Below are positions 7,555 through 16,769 of a stretch of 64,000 bases of DNA, piece after piece. The notes beneath the pieces are model-generated. The model saw only the letters and a program-made list of their open reading frames with translations. It had not been told where the DNA came from and ran no database searches. This stretch comes from Burkholderiales bacterium (GTDB taxonomy: Bacteria > Pseudomonadota > Gammaproteobacteria > Burkholderiales > SG8-41). The position numbers were made by a program, and so were the translations under genes. The stretch is from NCBI GenBank assembly GCA_022841375.1, contig JALHRQ010000012.1, positions 1-64,000 on the forward strand. Direction: 5' to 3'. Each line of letters starts with the position of its first letter. Within the stretch, counting starts at the first letter, position 1.

Positions 7555-9633
7555 ATGCGTCACAAGACTTTGCTGTGCAATTGCAACCGCACCATGAAGC
7601 TCGACGGCAAGACCATTGCCGCTGCACTGGGCGAATCGGGTGAGCCGCGCATCCATGATGCCTTGTGCCGGCAGCATGTCGCGGCGTTCGAGGCGGCGGT
7701 CAAATCCGGCGATGACCTGCTGGTGGCGTGTACGCAGGAGTCATCGCTGTTTTCAGCGTTGCATGATGATTTCGAAGGCCAGGGCGCGATTCGTTTCGTC
7801 AATATCCGCGAGACTGCCGGATGGTCAAAAGAAGGCGGGCAGGCTGCGCCGAAAATGGCTGCGCTGCTGGCCGCCGCCGATCTGCCCGAGCCGGAACCGG
7901 TGCCGGTGGTCAATTACGAGGCCGGGAATAATCTGCTGATTGTCGGTCCCGGTGCCGCGGCGCTGGGCTGGGCGGAACGGCTTGCCGGCACGTTGTCGAT
8001 TTCGGTGTTGATTACCGACGACGCACAGGGCGCGGAATTGCCGGCCGAGCGGCGTTATCCGGTGTATTCGGGGCGTGTCACCCAGCTCGACGGTTATCTG
8101 GGTGCATTCACGGTGTCCTGGGAGCAGGCGAACCCGATTGATCTTGAAGCCTGCACGCGCTGCGGCGCCTGTGTCGAAGCCTGCCCGGAATCCGCGATCA
8201 GCATGGCGTTGCAGGTCGACCTCGACAAATGCAAATCCCATCGCAGCTGCGTCACCGCCTGCGGCGCGGTGAAAGCGATTGATTTCAATCGCGCCGAGAA
8301 GGCTCGCACCGATCGTTTTGATCTGGTGTTTGATCTGTCGGAGACGCCGCATATCCGTCTGCACCAGCCGCCGCAGGGTTATCTGGCACCGGGGCGTGAT
8401 CCGTTGGAGCAGGCGCTGGCCGCGGCCAAGCTGCCGCAGATGGCGGGAGAGTTCGAGAAGCCGAAGTTTTTTGTCTACAAGGAAAAACTCTGCGCGCATG
8501 CGCGCTCCAACATCACCGGCTGCACCAAATGTATTGATGTCTGTTCGACCGGCGCGATCAGCAGCCTGCTCAAGGAAAACCGCGTGGTGGTTGAGCCGCA
8601 TCTGTGCATGGGCTGCGGCGGCTGTGCGACGGTATGTCCGTCGGGCGCGATGACCTATGCCTATCCGCGGGTGGCCGACATGGGGACCAGGATCAAGGCG
8701 ATGCTCAAGGCCTACACGGCGGCGGGCGGCAACAATCCGCGGCTGCTGTTTCACAACGGCAGCGACGGCCGCGAACTGATCGCGCGGCTGGCGCGTTCGG
8801 GGCAGGGGCTGCCGGCGAATCTGATTCCGGTGGAAGTCATGCACGTCGCCTCGGTCGGGCTGGATCTGATGCTGGGCTCGGTTGCTCTGGGTGCCGCCCA
8901 GGTGGTCATACTGCTGGCGGGGTCCGAAGCCGATGAATATGCAGAGGCGCTGGGCCGGCAGATGGCGCTGGGTGAGGATATCCTCGCCGGCTTCGGTCAT
9001 GCGTCAGGGCGTTTGCAACTGGTGCATAGTGGCGAGTCGGCGGAGCTCGGGCAACGTATTGCCGCGCTGCCTGCGGTCGCATCGATGGCGGCCGCCGGAT
9101 TCAATTTTTCCAATGACAAACGGGCGACGCTGGATTTTGTGTTCGATCATCTGTGTGCGCAGGCGAAACCGGCGCCGGACTTCATTGCGCTGAAATCCGG
9201 TGCGCCGTTTGGCGAAATCACCGTCGACAAGGGCAAGTGCACGCTGTGCATGGCCTGCGTCGGCGCCTGTCCGGAAAGCGCGTTGCAGGATTCCAAAGAG
9301 ACTCCCGCTTTGCGTTTCATAGAGCGCAATTGCGTGCAGTGCGGATTGTGCGTACGCACATGTCCGGAAAAGGCCATCGACCTGGTGCCGCGACTGGCCC
9401 TGATGGCCGAGGTGAAGCAGCCGCGCATTCTCAATGAAGCCGAAGCCTTTGGCTGCATCAAGTGCGGAAAACCTTTTGGAACCAAACAGATGGTTGATGG
9501 CATGCTGGCCAAGCTGGGGCAGCATTCGATGTTTGCACAGCCCGGTGCCCTGGACCGGATCAAAATGTGTGCGGACTGTCGTGTAGTCGACCTGCTGCAG
9601 AATTCGCGGCATGGCAGCATCGACGAAATCTGA
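7555..9633 (+). CDS. Multi-cluster 4Fe-4S polyferredoxin
   Basis: This soluble protein of 692 residues carries at least six cysteine sets for [4Fe-4S] clusters. They are CTRCGACVEACP, a variant CKSHRSCVTAC, CTKCIDVC, CMGCGGCATVCP, CTLCMACVGACP and CVQCGLCVRTCP, with further CIKCGKPF and CADC near the C-terminus. An N-terminal section starting with CNC and a central non-cluster section precede the last pairs. It has no signal peptide or membrane span. It is the third gene of the DUF3305-DUF3306 group, ends at a terminator, and probably moves electrons or assists cofactor loading for the adjacent formate dehydrogenase. The precise partner is not known. Confidence 0.88.
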   Translation: MRHKTLLCNCNRTMKLDGKTIAAALGESGEPRIHDALCRQHVAAFEAAVKSGDDLLVACTQESSLFSALHDDFEGQGAIRFVNIRETAGWSKEGGQAAPKMAALLAAADLPEPEPVPVVNYEAGNNLLIVGPGAAALGWAERLAGTLSISVLITDDAQGAELPAERRYPVYSGRVTQLDGYLGAFTVSWEQANPIDLEACTRCGACVEACPESAISMALQVDLDKCKSHRSCVTACGAVKAIDFNRAEKARTDRFDLVFDLSETPHIRLHQPPQGYLAPGRDPLEQALAAAKLPQMAGEFEKPKFFVYKEKLCAHARSNITGCTKCIDVCSTGAISSLLKENRVVVEPHLCMGCGGCATVCPSGAMTYAYPRVADMGTRIKAMLKAYTAAGGNNPRLLFHNGSDGRELIARLARSGQGLPANLIPVEVMHVASVGLDLMLGSVALGAAQVVILLAGSEADEYAEALGRQMALGEDILAGFGHASGRLQLVHSGESAELGQRIAALPAVASMAAAGFNFSNDKRATLDFVFDHLCAQAKPAPDFIALKSGAPFGEITVDKGKCTLCMACVGACPESALQDSKETPALRFIERNCVQCGLCVRTCPEKAIDLVPRLALMAEVKQPRILNEAEAFGCIKCGKPFGTKQMVDGMLAKLGQHSMFAQPGALDRIKMCADCRVVDLLQNSRHGSIDEI

Positions 9634-9663
9634 CAACATCCTGACGCGTTGGCTTGGACTGAG

Positions 9664-9692
9664 ATGCCCCTTTGCTTTCAGGGGCATTTTTT
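9664..9692 (+). terminator. Rho-independent terminator after polyferredoxin gene
   Basis: A hairpin ATGCCCC / GGGGCAT with a 10-base loop is followed by TTTTTT. It lies 30 bases after the polyferredoxin stop and separates the DUF3305-DUF3306-polyferredoxin transcript from the torD-fdh operon. Confidence 0.85.
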
Positions 9693-9748
9693 CGTTTACA
9701 TGTTGTGGAGTTTTGCCGCAAAGCCCCATAAGATAGGCAGGAATTCAC

Positions 9749-10387
9749 ATGATGACGGCCACTACAGAAAATGCTCCGGGCGCAAGTCCGGAAGCAGCCG
9801 CAAAGGGGGAGAACGGTGTCAGAGCCGCTCTCTATGGCGTATTCGCCCATCTGTTTGCCGATCGTCCTTCCGCCGAACTGCTCGAACGCATTGCCGAGGC
9901 CGATCAAATGATCGTGTCTGAAGATTCGATCCTCGCTCGTGAGTGGCAGACCCTCTGCCTGGCTGCCGGTTCGGTGGATCCGGCCGCAGTCTCCAATGAA
10001 TTCGATGCGCTGTTCGTCAGCACCAGCCTGCCGCCGGTTTCGCTGTACGCCTCCAGCTATATGTCCGGCCGCCTGCGCGGCCAGTTGCTCGCCGAGTTGC
10101 GCGAAGATCTGGCGCGCATCGGTTACGCGCGCGCCGAAGACAGCGCTGAATACGAGGATCATTTTTCAGCCCTGTGCGATGTGATGCGCGGGCTGATTGG
10201 CGAGTCCGCGATTTCTGAAGACGCTGTAGAACAGCAACAGGTTTTTTTCCAGCATTACCTCGCCCCCTGGCATGGCCGACTGTTCGAAAAGGTCGACAAG
10301 GCCGTGGGTGCTGATTTTTACCGCAAGGTTGCACGTGTTGCCGATGCTTTTCTGACCCACGAAACCCAATATTTCGAGCTTGCCTGA
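9749..10387 (+). CDS. TorD/DmsD-family redox enzyme maturation chaperone
   Basis: This all-helical 212-residue protein has the TorD-family segments NEFDALFVST, SLYASSYMSG and HYLAPWHGRLF. Such chaperones bind the twin-arginine leader of molybdoenzyme catalytic subunits and hold them until the cofactor is inserted. A GGAA-containing ribosome-binding region precedes two adjacent ATGs at 9749 and 9752. It heads the operon that encodes a TAT peptide and the TAT-exported formate dehydrogenase alpha subunit, so that subunit is its likely client. Confidence 0.88.
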   Translation: MMTATTENAPGASPEAAAKGENGVRAALYGVFAHLFADRPSAELLERIAEADQMIVSEDSILAREWQTLCLAAGSVDPAAVSNEFDALFVSTSLPPVSLYASSYMSGRLRGQLLAELREDLARIGYARAEDSAEYEDHFSALCDVMRGLIGESAISEDAVEQQQVFFQHYLAPWHGRLFEKVDKAVGADFYRKVARVADAFLTHETQYFELA

Positions 10388-10400
10388 AGGAGATCCAGCC

Positions 10401-10595
10401 ATGAACGACAAGTTAAGCCGCAGGAAGTTTTTCGCAGCAGTCGGAGCCGGTGGTGTTGCTGCTGCCGCCGCCGCCGTTGTTGCGAACAAGGGCAGCGATG
10501 AGCGCCAAGCAGAAACCGGGCAGGCGGGTCGGCAGGGGCAGGGTTACCAGCTCACCGAGCATGTCCGCCGTTATTACGAAACCACCAAGGTCTGA
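10401..10595 (+). CDS. Formate dehydrogenase region TAT-signal small protein
   Basis: The 64-residue product begins MNDKLSRRKFFAAVGAGG, a twin-arginine leader, followed by a short mature part ending in QLTEHVRRYYETTKV. Small TAT-target proteins of this kind are recurrent between the chaperone and alpha-subunit genes of proteobacterial formate dehydrogenase operons. An AAGGAG sequence sits about 9 bases before the ATG at 10401. Its role is not established. It may be a small exported subunit or assembly factor. Confidence 0.85.
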   Translation: MNDKLSRRKFFAAVGAGGVAAAAAAVVANKGSDERQAETGQAGRQGQGYQLTEHVRRYYETTKV

Positions 10596-10606
10596 GGAGC
10601 AACGCC

Positions 10607-13537
10607 ATGTTACTCACCCGGAAATCCACCCATACGACCGCATCGCAGAGCCGTCTGACCCGGAGCGCTTCGGCCTTCCTCGGCAATACGATAGACCGTC
10701 GCACCTTCCTCAAACGCAGCGGCCTGGCCGCCGGCGGCGCCGCAGCGCTGTCGCAGTTGCCGTTCCCGGTGATGCGCAAGGCGCAGGCTGCGGACAAAGC
10801 GGCCGATAGCAAGATCGAAGTCAAACGCACCATCTGCACCCACTGCTCGGTCGGCTGTGCCATCGACGCCGTGGTGCAAAACGGCGTGTGGATTCGCCAG
10901 GAGCCGGTGTTTGATTCGCCGATCAACCTTGGTGCCCATTGCGCAAAAGGCGCGTCCATACGCGAGCACGGCATGCACGAAATTTCGCACCGCCTGCGCA
11001 CGCCGATGAAACTGAAGGACGGCAAGTGGGAAAAGATTTCCTGGGATGTGGCGCTTGCTGAGGTCAGCGAAAAGCTGATGAAGATCCGCAAGGAATCGGG
11101 CCCGGATGCGACGTTCTGGATCGGCTCCTCGAAGCACAACAACGAGCAGGCTTATCTGTTCCGCAAGTTCGTGTCGTTCTTCGGCACCAACAACATGGAC
11201 CACCAGGCGCGCATCTGCCACTCGACAACGGTCGCTGGCGTTGCCAACACCTGGGGCTATGGCGCGATGACCAACTCCTACAACGATGAGCAGAATTCGA
11301 AGTGCATTCTGTTCTTCGGCTCAAACGCCGCCGAGGCGCATCCGGTGTCGATGCTGCACACGCTGCACGCCAAGGAGAACGGCGCCAAAGTGATCGTGGT
11401 CGATCCACGCTTCACGCGCACTGCCGCCAAGGCCGACACGTTTTACCGCATCCGTTCCGGCACCGACGTCGCCTTCATCATGGGCATGCTGCACCACATC
11501 TTCAAGAACGGCTGGGAAGACAAGGACTACATCAAGGCCCGTGTCTACGGCATGGACAAGGTCAAGGAAGAGGCTGCGAAGTGGACGCCGGAGAAGGTCG
11601 AGGAAGTTACCGGCATGAAGGAAGCCGAGGTCCGTGACGTCGCCGAAAAAATGGCCAAGAACAAGCCCAGCACCATTGTCTGGGCGATGGGGCAGACCCA
11701 GCACACCAACGGCAATGCCATCGTCCGCGCATCCTGCATCCTGCAGTTGGCGCTGGGCAACGTCGGCGTCTCTGGCGGCGGCACCAACATCTACCGCGGC
11801 CATGACAACGTGCAGGGCGCCACCGACGTCGGTCCGAATCCGGACTCGCTGCCGGGGTACTACGGCATTGCCACAGGATCGTGGAAGCACTTCGCCGGTG
11901 TCTGGGGTGTCGATTACGAGTGGATCAAAAAACAATTCGCTTCCCAGGCGATGATGGAAAAACCGGGCATTACCGTGTCGCGCTGGATTGATGCGGTGCT
12001 CGAGAAAAACGAACTGATCGATCAGGATTCGAACCTGAAAGCGGTGGTGTACTGGGGACATGCGCCGAACAGCCAGAACCGCGGCAAGGAAATGATCGAG
12101 GCGATGAAAAAGCTCGAACTGCTGGTGGTGGTCGATCCTTATCCTTCGGCTTCTGCGGCGATGGCGGCGATGGCGCGCAAGGACGGCGTTTATTTGCTTC
12201 CGGCCGCGACGCAACTGGAGTGCGCAGGTTCGGCCACGGCTTCGAACCGTTCGATCCAGTGGCGCGAGAAGGTCATCGAGCCGATGTTCGAATCGCGTAC
12301 TGACCATATGATCATGTATCAGCTGGCGCAGAAGTTCGGCTTTGCCAAGGAATTCACCGCGAAGATCAAGGTGGTCAAGGGCAAGGGCGGCATGGATGAG
12401 CCCGACATGGAAGATACGCTGCGCGAAATCAACCGCGGCGTGTGGACCATCGGTTACACCGGTCAGTCACCGGAACGTCTGCAGGCGCACATGCGCAACA
12501 TGCATGTGTTCGATGTCAAAACCCTGCGCGCCAAGGGCGGCAAGGATGCCAAGACCGGTTACGTGCTTGACGGCGATTATTTCGGACTGCCGTGGCCGTG
12601 TTTCGGCAATGCGGCATTAAAACATCCGGGTTCGCCGAATCTCTACGACACCTCCAAACACATGATGGATGGCGGCGGCAACTTCCGCGCCAATTTCGGT
12701 GTGGAGAAGGACGGCGTCAATCTGCTGGCGGAGGACGGCTCGCATTCGAAAGGCGCCGATCTGACGACCGGTTATCCCGAACTGGACCACGTGCTGCTGA
12801 AAAAGCTGGGCTGGTGGGATGAACTGACCGAGGACGAGAAAAAACTTGCCGAGGGCAAGAACTGGAAGACCGACCTCTCCGGCGGCCAGATCCGCGTGTT
12901 CATGAAAAACCACGGCTGCCATCCGTTCGGCAACGCCAAGGCGCGCGCCGTGGTGTGGAACTTCCCGGATCCCGTGCCGCTGCACCGCGAGCCGTTGTAC
13001 AGCCCGCGTGCGGACTTGGTTGAGAAATATCCGACGCATGCTGACCAGAAGAACCGCTGGCGGCTGCCGGTGTTGTTCAAGACCGTGCAGGACGCCAACA
13101 AGGATGCCGGCAAGCAGTTCCCGCTGATCATGACCAGCGGCCGCCTGGTGGAATACGAAGGTGGCGGTGACGAGACACGGTCAAATCCGTGGCTCGCCGA
13201 GCTGCAGCAGGAAATGTTCATCGAGATCAATCCCAAGGATGCCAACGATCGCGGCGTGCGCAATAACGAATATGTCTGGGTCTCGACTCCGGCACCGAGC
13301 AAACCGCGGATCAAGGTGAAGACACAGGTGACCGAGCGTGTTGCGCCCGGCACGGTGTTCCTGCCGTTCCACTTTGCCGGCTGGTGGGAGGGCGAAGACA
13401 TGAAGAAGTACTATCCGGACGGGGCCGCACCGTTGGTGCGCGGCGAAGCGGTCAACACGGCGACCACTTATGGTTACGACATCGTGACCATGATGCAGGA
13501 AACCAAGACCACGATTTGCCAGGTTGCCAAGGCATAA
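10607..13537 (+). CDS. fdhA: Formate dehydrogenase alpha (catalytic) subunit, Cys form
   Basis: This 976-residue molybdopterin (MGD) oxidoreductase oxidises formate to CO2 on the periplasmic face. A TAT leader with DRRTFLKRSG (30-39) is followed by a [4Fe-4S] site (CTHCSVGC, C77/C80/C84, and C in GAHCAKG). The Mo ligand is Cys204 in ARICHST, with His205, where other enzymes have selenocysteine. The C-terminal molydop-binding domain includes FLPFHFAGW and a late VNTATTYGYD segment. Neighbours supply chaperone, FeS and cytochrome b subunits. The metal could be Mo or W; the nearby tungstate-type importer leaves both open. Confidence 0.95.
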   Translation: MLLTRKSTHTTASQSRLTRSASAFLGNTIDRRTFLKRSGLAAGGAAALSQLPFPVMRKAQAADKAADSKIEVKRTICTHCSVGCAIDAVVQNGVWIRQEPVFDSPINLGAHCAKGASIREHGMHEISHRLRTPMKLKDGKWEKISWDVALAEVSEKLMKIRKESGPDATFWIGSSKHNNEQAYLFRKFVSFFGTNNMDHQARICHSTTVAGVANTWGYGAMTNSYNDEQNSKCILFFGSNAAEAHPVSMLHTLHAKENGAKVIVVDPRFTRTAAKADTFYRIRSGTDVAFIMGMLHHIFKNGWEDKDYIKARVYGMDKVKEEAAKWTPEKVEEVTGMKEAEVRDVAEKMAKNKPSTIVWAMGQTQHTNGNAIVRASCILQLALGNVGVSGGGTNIYRGHDNVQGATDVGPNPDSLPGYYGIATGSWKHFAGVWGVDYEWIKKQFASQAMMEKPGITVSRWIDAVLEKNELIDQDSNLKAVVYWGHAPNSQNRGKEMIEAMKKLELLVVVDPYPSASAAMAAMARKDGVYLLPAATQLECAGSATASNRSIQWREKVIEPMFESRTDHMIMYQLAQKFGFAKEFTAKIKVVKGKGGMDEPDMEDTLREINRGVWTIGYTGQSPERLQAHMRNMHVFDVKTLRAKGGKDAKTGYVLDGDYFGLPWPCFGNAALKHPGSPNLYDTSKHMMDGGGNFRANFGVEKDGVNLLAEDGSHSKGADLTTGYPELDHVLLKKLGWWDELTEDEKKLAEGKNWKTDLSGGQIRVFMKNHGCHPFGNAKARAVVWNFPDPVPLHREPLYSPRADLVEKYPTHADQKNRWRLPVLFKTVQDANKDAGKQFPLIMTSGRLVEYEGGGDETRSNPWLAELQQEMFIEINPKDANDRGVRNNEYVWVSTPAPSKPRIKVKTQVTERVAPGTVFLPFHFAGWWEGEDMKKYYPDGAAPLVRGEAVNTATTYGYDIVTMMQETKTTICQVAKA

Positions 13538-13564
13538 CCCACAGACATCCATTAGGAGAACAAC

Positions 13565-14188
13565 ATGGCCAGAATGAAATTCCTGTGTGATGCCGAGCGC
13601 TGCATCGAATGCAACGGTTGCGTGACCGCCTGTAAAAACGAGCACGAGGTGCCCTGGGGCGTGAACCGCCGTCGCGTCGTCACGCTGAACGACGGTTTGC
13701 CCGGCGAGAAGTCGATTTCGGTTGCCTGCATGCACTGCTCGGATGCGCCGTGTATGGCGGTGTGCCCTGTCGATTGCTTCTACAAGACATCCGAAGGCGT
13801 CGTGCTGCACGACAAGGATCTGTGCATCGGCTGCGGCTACTGTTTCTATGCCTGCCCGTTCGGCGCGCCGCAGTTTCCGCAGGACGGCGCGTTCGGCATG
13901 CGCGGCAAGATGGACAAGTGCACGTTCTGCGCGGGCGGCCCCGAAGCCGACAATTCAGTGGCCGAGTTCAAGAAGTACGGCCGCAACCGTTTGGCCGAAG
14001 GCAAGCTGCCGGCCTGTGCCGAGATGTGCTCGACCAAGGCGCTGCTGGGTGGTGACTCCGATGTCATTGCCGATATCTACCGCAATCGTGTGTTGAAGCG
14101 CGGCAAGGGTTCCGAGGTCTGGGGCTGGGGCACGGCGTATGGCAAACCGGAGAAAGGTGCGACGCCGCCGGCGGGGGCCAAGTCATGA
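13565..14188 (+). CDS. fdhB: Formate dehydrogenase beta (iron-sulfur) subunit
   Basis: This 207-residue ferredoxin-type subunit has four cluster motifs: CIECNGCVTAC, CMHCSDAPCMAVCP, CIGCGYCFYACP and the split set CTFC with CAEMC. It transfers electrons from the alpha subunit to the cytochrome b subunit. AGGAGAACAAC directly precedes the ATG. Its stop overlaps the start of the lipoprotein gene by 4 bases (ATGA), indicating translational coupling. It lacks its own signal peptide and is presumably exported with the TAT-borne alpha subunit. Confidence 0.93.
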   Translation: MARMKFLCDAERCIECNGCVTACKNEHEVPWGVNRRRVVTLNDGLPGEKSISVACMHCSDAPCMAVCPVDCFYKTSEGVVLHDKDLCIGCGYCFYACPFGAPQFPQDGAFGMRGKMDKCTFCAGGPEADNSVAEFKKYGRNRLAEGKLPACAEMCSTKALLGGDSDVIADIYRNRVLKRGKGSEVWGWGTAYGKPEKGATPPAGAKS

Positions 14189-14409
14189 GAAAACTGATCA
14201 TCGTTGCGGCACTCGCTGCACTCGCGGCAGTGACCGCGGGTTGTGGGGAGAAACAACCGGTTACCGTTTACAAACAGGGCCAGTATCAAGGCAAGCCGGA
14301 TGGCAGGCCTTGGGAAAACGATCAGTTCAAGGGTGACCGGACGGCTTGGGAAAAGTCGATCAAGGCACGTAATGGCGGCCAGAACGAATACGCGCGTGCT
14401 GCGAATTAA
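14185..14409 (+). CDS. Small lipoprotein of the formate dehydrogenase operon
   Basis: The 74-residue product has a signal sequence ending in a lipobox AVTAGC, with Cys20 as the predicted lipidation site. The mature part of about 55 polar residues (KQGQYQGKPDGRPWENDQFK) has no recognised domain. It overlaps fdhB by 4 bases and precedes the gamma-subunit gene by 16 bases, so it is cotranscribed. A structural or assembly role at the membrane is possible but not shown. Confidence 0.8.
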   Translation: MRKLIIVAALAALAAVTAGCGEKQPVTVYKQGQYQGKPDGRPWENDQFKGDRTAWEKSIKARNGGQNEYARAAN

Positions 14410-14425
14410 CAAAGGAGGAATGGCC

Positions 14426-15472
14426 ATGCAGGTCGGTATGAGGCAATGGCTTTGCGCAGGTCTGGCGGCGTTGGCGCTGGTGATGACATCACCGGCGTTT
14501 TCAGCCGATAAAACATCCGCGCAGGAACAGGCGGCCAGCCAGCAATCGCAACCGGGTAACAACGCGCCGGTGTGGCGTGATGTGCGTGGCGGCGATAATG
14601 CGTATCAAACCACCCAGGTGCGCGGTGTCGAATCGTCTGTTTTGGTGCAGCCCGAAGGCGAAACCTGGCGCCAGGTGCGCAACAATCTGGTCACCATTTA
14701 CGGCGGGTGGGTGTTGGTGGCGATCATCGCGATCATCGGCGGCTTTTATTACTGGAAGGGGCCGATGAAGCTGCATGAGAAACCGACCGGGCGGCAATTG
14801 CTGCGCTTCGGATCCTGGGACCGAATGGTGCACTGGGGCGGGGCAATCAGCTTCATCCTGTTGTCGGTCACCGGCATGATTACCCTGTTCGGCAAACATA
14901 TCTTGCTGCCCATCGTCGGCTATACCCTTTTTTCCTGGCTGGCGACCGTGTCCAAATACATTCACAACTTCGTCGGACCGGTATTTGCGGTGTGCGTAGT
15001 GCTGATGTTTGTAACTTTCGTGAAGGACAATTTCCCCAAGGCGCATGACCTGAAATGGCTGACCAAGTTCGGCGGTTTGATTTCCGGCGAGCATGTGGCT
15101 TCAGACCGTTTCAATGCCGGCGAGAAAGTCTGGTTCTGGCTGGGCGTGACCCTGATGGGTCTGCTCGTCAGCGTGACCGGCTTTATCCTGAACTTCCCGA
15201 ATTTTGAGCAGGGCCGGGAGTTGATGCAGATCGCCAACGTGGTTCACGCCGTTTCTTCAGTGCTGTTTTTGATCATGGGATTGAGCCACATTTACCTCGG
15301 CACGGTTGGTGTCGAGGGCGCTTACGATGCGATGCGCACGGGTTATGTTGACGAGACCTGGGCCAAGGAACATCACGAATACTGGTATCGCGACGCCCTT
15401 GCCCAACAAAAAAGCGGCGGCGGAGCGACCAATCCGGCTACTGCATCAGCGATGAAGGAGGGATGGAAATAA
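14426..15472 (+). CDS. fdhC: Formate dehydrogenase gamma (cytochrome b) subunit
   Basis: This is a membrane cytochrome b556-type subunit of about 348 residues. An unusual cleavable signal (MQVGMRQWLCAGLAALALVM, ending PAFSA) and a periplasmic linker come first. Four later hydrophobic helices include the haem-ligand region WDRMVHWGGAISF, the YIHNFVGP segment and the VVHAVSSV and LSHIYLGT segments. It passes electrons to quinone. I chose the ATG at 14426 because AAGGAGG (14412-14418) stands 7 bases upstream, whereas the ATG at 14420 is only one base from it. The stop shares its last base with the next gene's start. Confidence 0.92.
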   Translation: MQVGMRQWLCAGLAALALVMTSPAFSADKTSAQEQAASQQSQPGNNAPVWRDVRGGDNAYQTTQVRGVESSVLVQPEGETWRQVRNNLVTIYGGWVLVAIIAIIGGFYYWKGPMKLHEKPTGRQLLRFGSWDRMVHWGGAISFILLSVTGMITLFGKHILLPIVGYTLFSWLATVSKYIHNFVGPVFAVCVVLMFVTFVKDNFPKAHDLKWLTKFGGLISGEHVASDRFNAGEKVWFWLGVTLMGLLVSVTGFILNFPNFEQGRELMQIANVVHAVSSVLFLIMGLSHIYLGTVGVEGAYDAMRTGYVDETWAKEHHEYWYRDALAQQKSGGGATNPATASAMKEGWK

Positions 15473-15735
15473 TGAAAGCGCCGAATATCTGGAAGTGGGT
15501 GCCGACCGTGATGGTTTGCAGCGTGTTGGGACTGGCAGGTTTGGCTTCAGCCAAATTGCCCGCGCCGACGGATGAAGCCAAGGCCAAGGCGGCCGAAGCC
15601 AAAACCAAGGCGGATGAAGCGGCGAAGAAAGACAGCGAAATACTGGCGAAGTCCCAGGATCGTGTCGCTGATCGCTACAAGAAACAGAACAAGACTGCTG
15701 CAGCCAATACCAAGGTCGCAGACAAGAAAAAGTAA
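15472..15735 (+). CDS. Small exported Lys/Ala-rich protein, last gene of fdh operon
   Basis: The product has 87 residues, a signal-like hydrophobic N-terminus (VPTVMVCSVLGLAGLASA) and a charged helical mature part rich in Lys, Ala and Glu/Asp (EAKAKAAEAKTKADEAAKK). The ATG at 15472 overlaps the gamma-subunit TAA by one base and has an AAGGAGG about 10 bases upstream. The alternative ATG at 15463 is too close to it. No known domain was recognised. The position before the terminator ties it to formate dehydrogenase. Confidence 0.75.
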   Translation: MKAPNIWKWVPTVMVCSVLGLAGLASAKLPAPTDEAKAKAAEAKTKADEAAKKDSEILAKSQDRVADRYKKQNKTAAANTKVADKKK

Positions 15736-15765
15736 AATTGGAGCCGTTTGTTGCGGCGACAGAAT

Positions 15766-15793
15766 AAAAAGCCCGGTTAACGCCGGGCTTTTT
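15766..15793 (+). terminator. Rho-independent terminator of the fdh operon
   Basis: AAAAAGCCCGG and CCGGGCTTTTT flank a 6-base loop TTAACG, giving an 11-bp stem with a U-run on the plus strand. The A/T symmetry also lets it work for the convergent minus-strand transcript that ends at 15825. Confidence 0.92.
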
Positions 15794-15824
15794 ATTTGTA
15801 AAATTTATCAATAAAAACAATAAG

Positions 15825-16769
15825 TTACTGAATTTTCCCGATACTGTCTTCAAGCAGTTGCCAAGCGGATTTGCCGGTGATTTCGCGCCACCGCTGATAG
15901 AACCCGGAATTGCGCAGGCGATTGCGGAAGTCGTTGCGATCAACCGGTGTCGCGATCATGCCCCAGTCGGCAATTTTCTGTTCGAGTCCGCGGTTCAGCG
16001 CATCGGTGTGCGCGCGCTGTCGCGCCACATGTTTGCGCGTCACGCGTTCAATGGTCTGCTGGATGTCTTCCGGCAGCGTGTTCCAGAACTTCAGGCTGAC
16101 CATCATGTTGAAGCCTGACCACATATGCGAAGTCAGCGCGATGTGGCGGGTGACTTCGTGCAGTTTCAGCGCTTCGGTGATCGACAGCGGATTCTCCTGG
16201 GCATCGATTTCGCGGTTTTTCAGCGCATCGTAGAGTTTCAGCACATTCACTTCGACCGGCACGGCGCCGAGGCTTTCGAAGGCATCGGCAAACATCCGGC
16301 CTTCGGGAATGCGGATGCGCAGGCCTTCCAGATCCGTTGCTTTGGCAATCGGCCGATCGACGGTCGAGATGTGGCGGAATCCGTTTTCAAGCAGGCCGTG
16401 GGGCAGTGCATGTATGCCCTTGCTGCGCAGCTCACTTTGCAGATAGGTGCCCAGTGGGCCATCCAGGGTCGCGTGTACCTGGGCATGGTCTTTGAATGCG
16501 AAAGGCAGTCCCTGGATTTCCAGCGCGGGAACGATGCCGCCGAGGATGCCGCCCATCAGCACATAACATTCGATTTCGCCTTTGATCAGCAGATCGACGA
16601 TTTCCAGATGCCCGCCCGGCAGGCCTTCATTCTTGGCTTGTACCGTCGCGGTGACGCGTCCGTCCGTGGCTGCACCGACCTCGTTCCACAGATCAACAAG
16701 GAAGGGGTGGACGTGGCTGTCTTTGGAGAGATAGTGATACTGCCGAACCCGCCATTGCGACGCGCTCAT
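15825..16769 (-). CDS. TRAP-type (DctP) solute-binding protein without signal peptide
   Basis: The 314-residue protein has DctP-family features: YYLSKDSHVHP-like start of the fold (YHYLSKDS), a central LEGLRIRIPEGRMF segment with the substrate-binding Arg, NVLKLYDALKNREIDAQENPL, and WSGFNMMVS. It begins at once with the mature fold (MSASQWRVRQ) and shows no signal peptide. Its ATG overlaps the stop of the upstream VOC gene by 4 bases, so no longer N-terminus is available in frame from a separate start. No DctQM membrane genes are near. It may act in the cytoplasm as a sensor-like or enzyme-partner protein, or export may have been lost. Confidence 0.8.
   Translation of the reverse strand: MSASQWRVRQYHYLSKDSHVHPFLVDLWNEVGAATDGRVTATVQAKNEGLPGGHLEIVDLLIKGEIECYVLMGGILGGIVPALEIQGLPFAFKDHAQVHATLDGPLGTYLQSELRSKGIHALPHGLLENGFRHISTVDRPIAKATDLEGLRIRIPEGRMFADAFESLGAVPVEVNVLKLYDALKNREIDAQENPLSITEALKLHEVTRHIALTSHMWSGFNMMVSLKFWNTLPEDIQQTIERVTRKHVARQRAHTDALNRGLEQKIADWGMIATPVDRNDFRNRLRNSGFYQRWREITGKSAWQLLEDSIGKIQ

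Noticed and set aside
11321-12307. Open frame of 328 codons antisense to the formate dehydrogenase alpha gene
   Set aside because: The alpha subunit is complete on the other strand and the antisense product has no family pattern.
10607-13537. Selenocysteine in the formate dehydrogenase alpha subunit
   Set aside because: The molybdenum-ligand codon is TGC (Cys204), and no in-frame TGA occurs in the gene.
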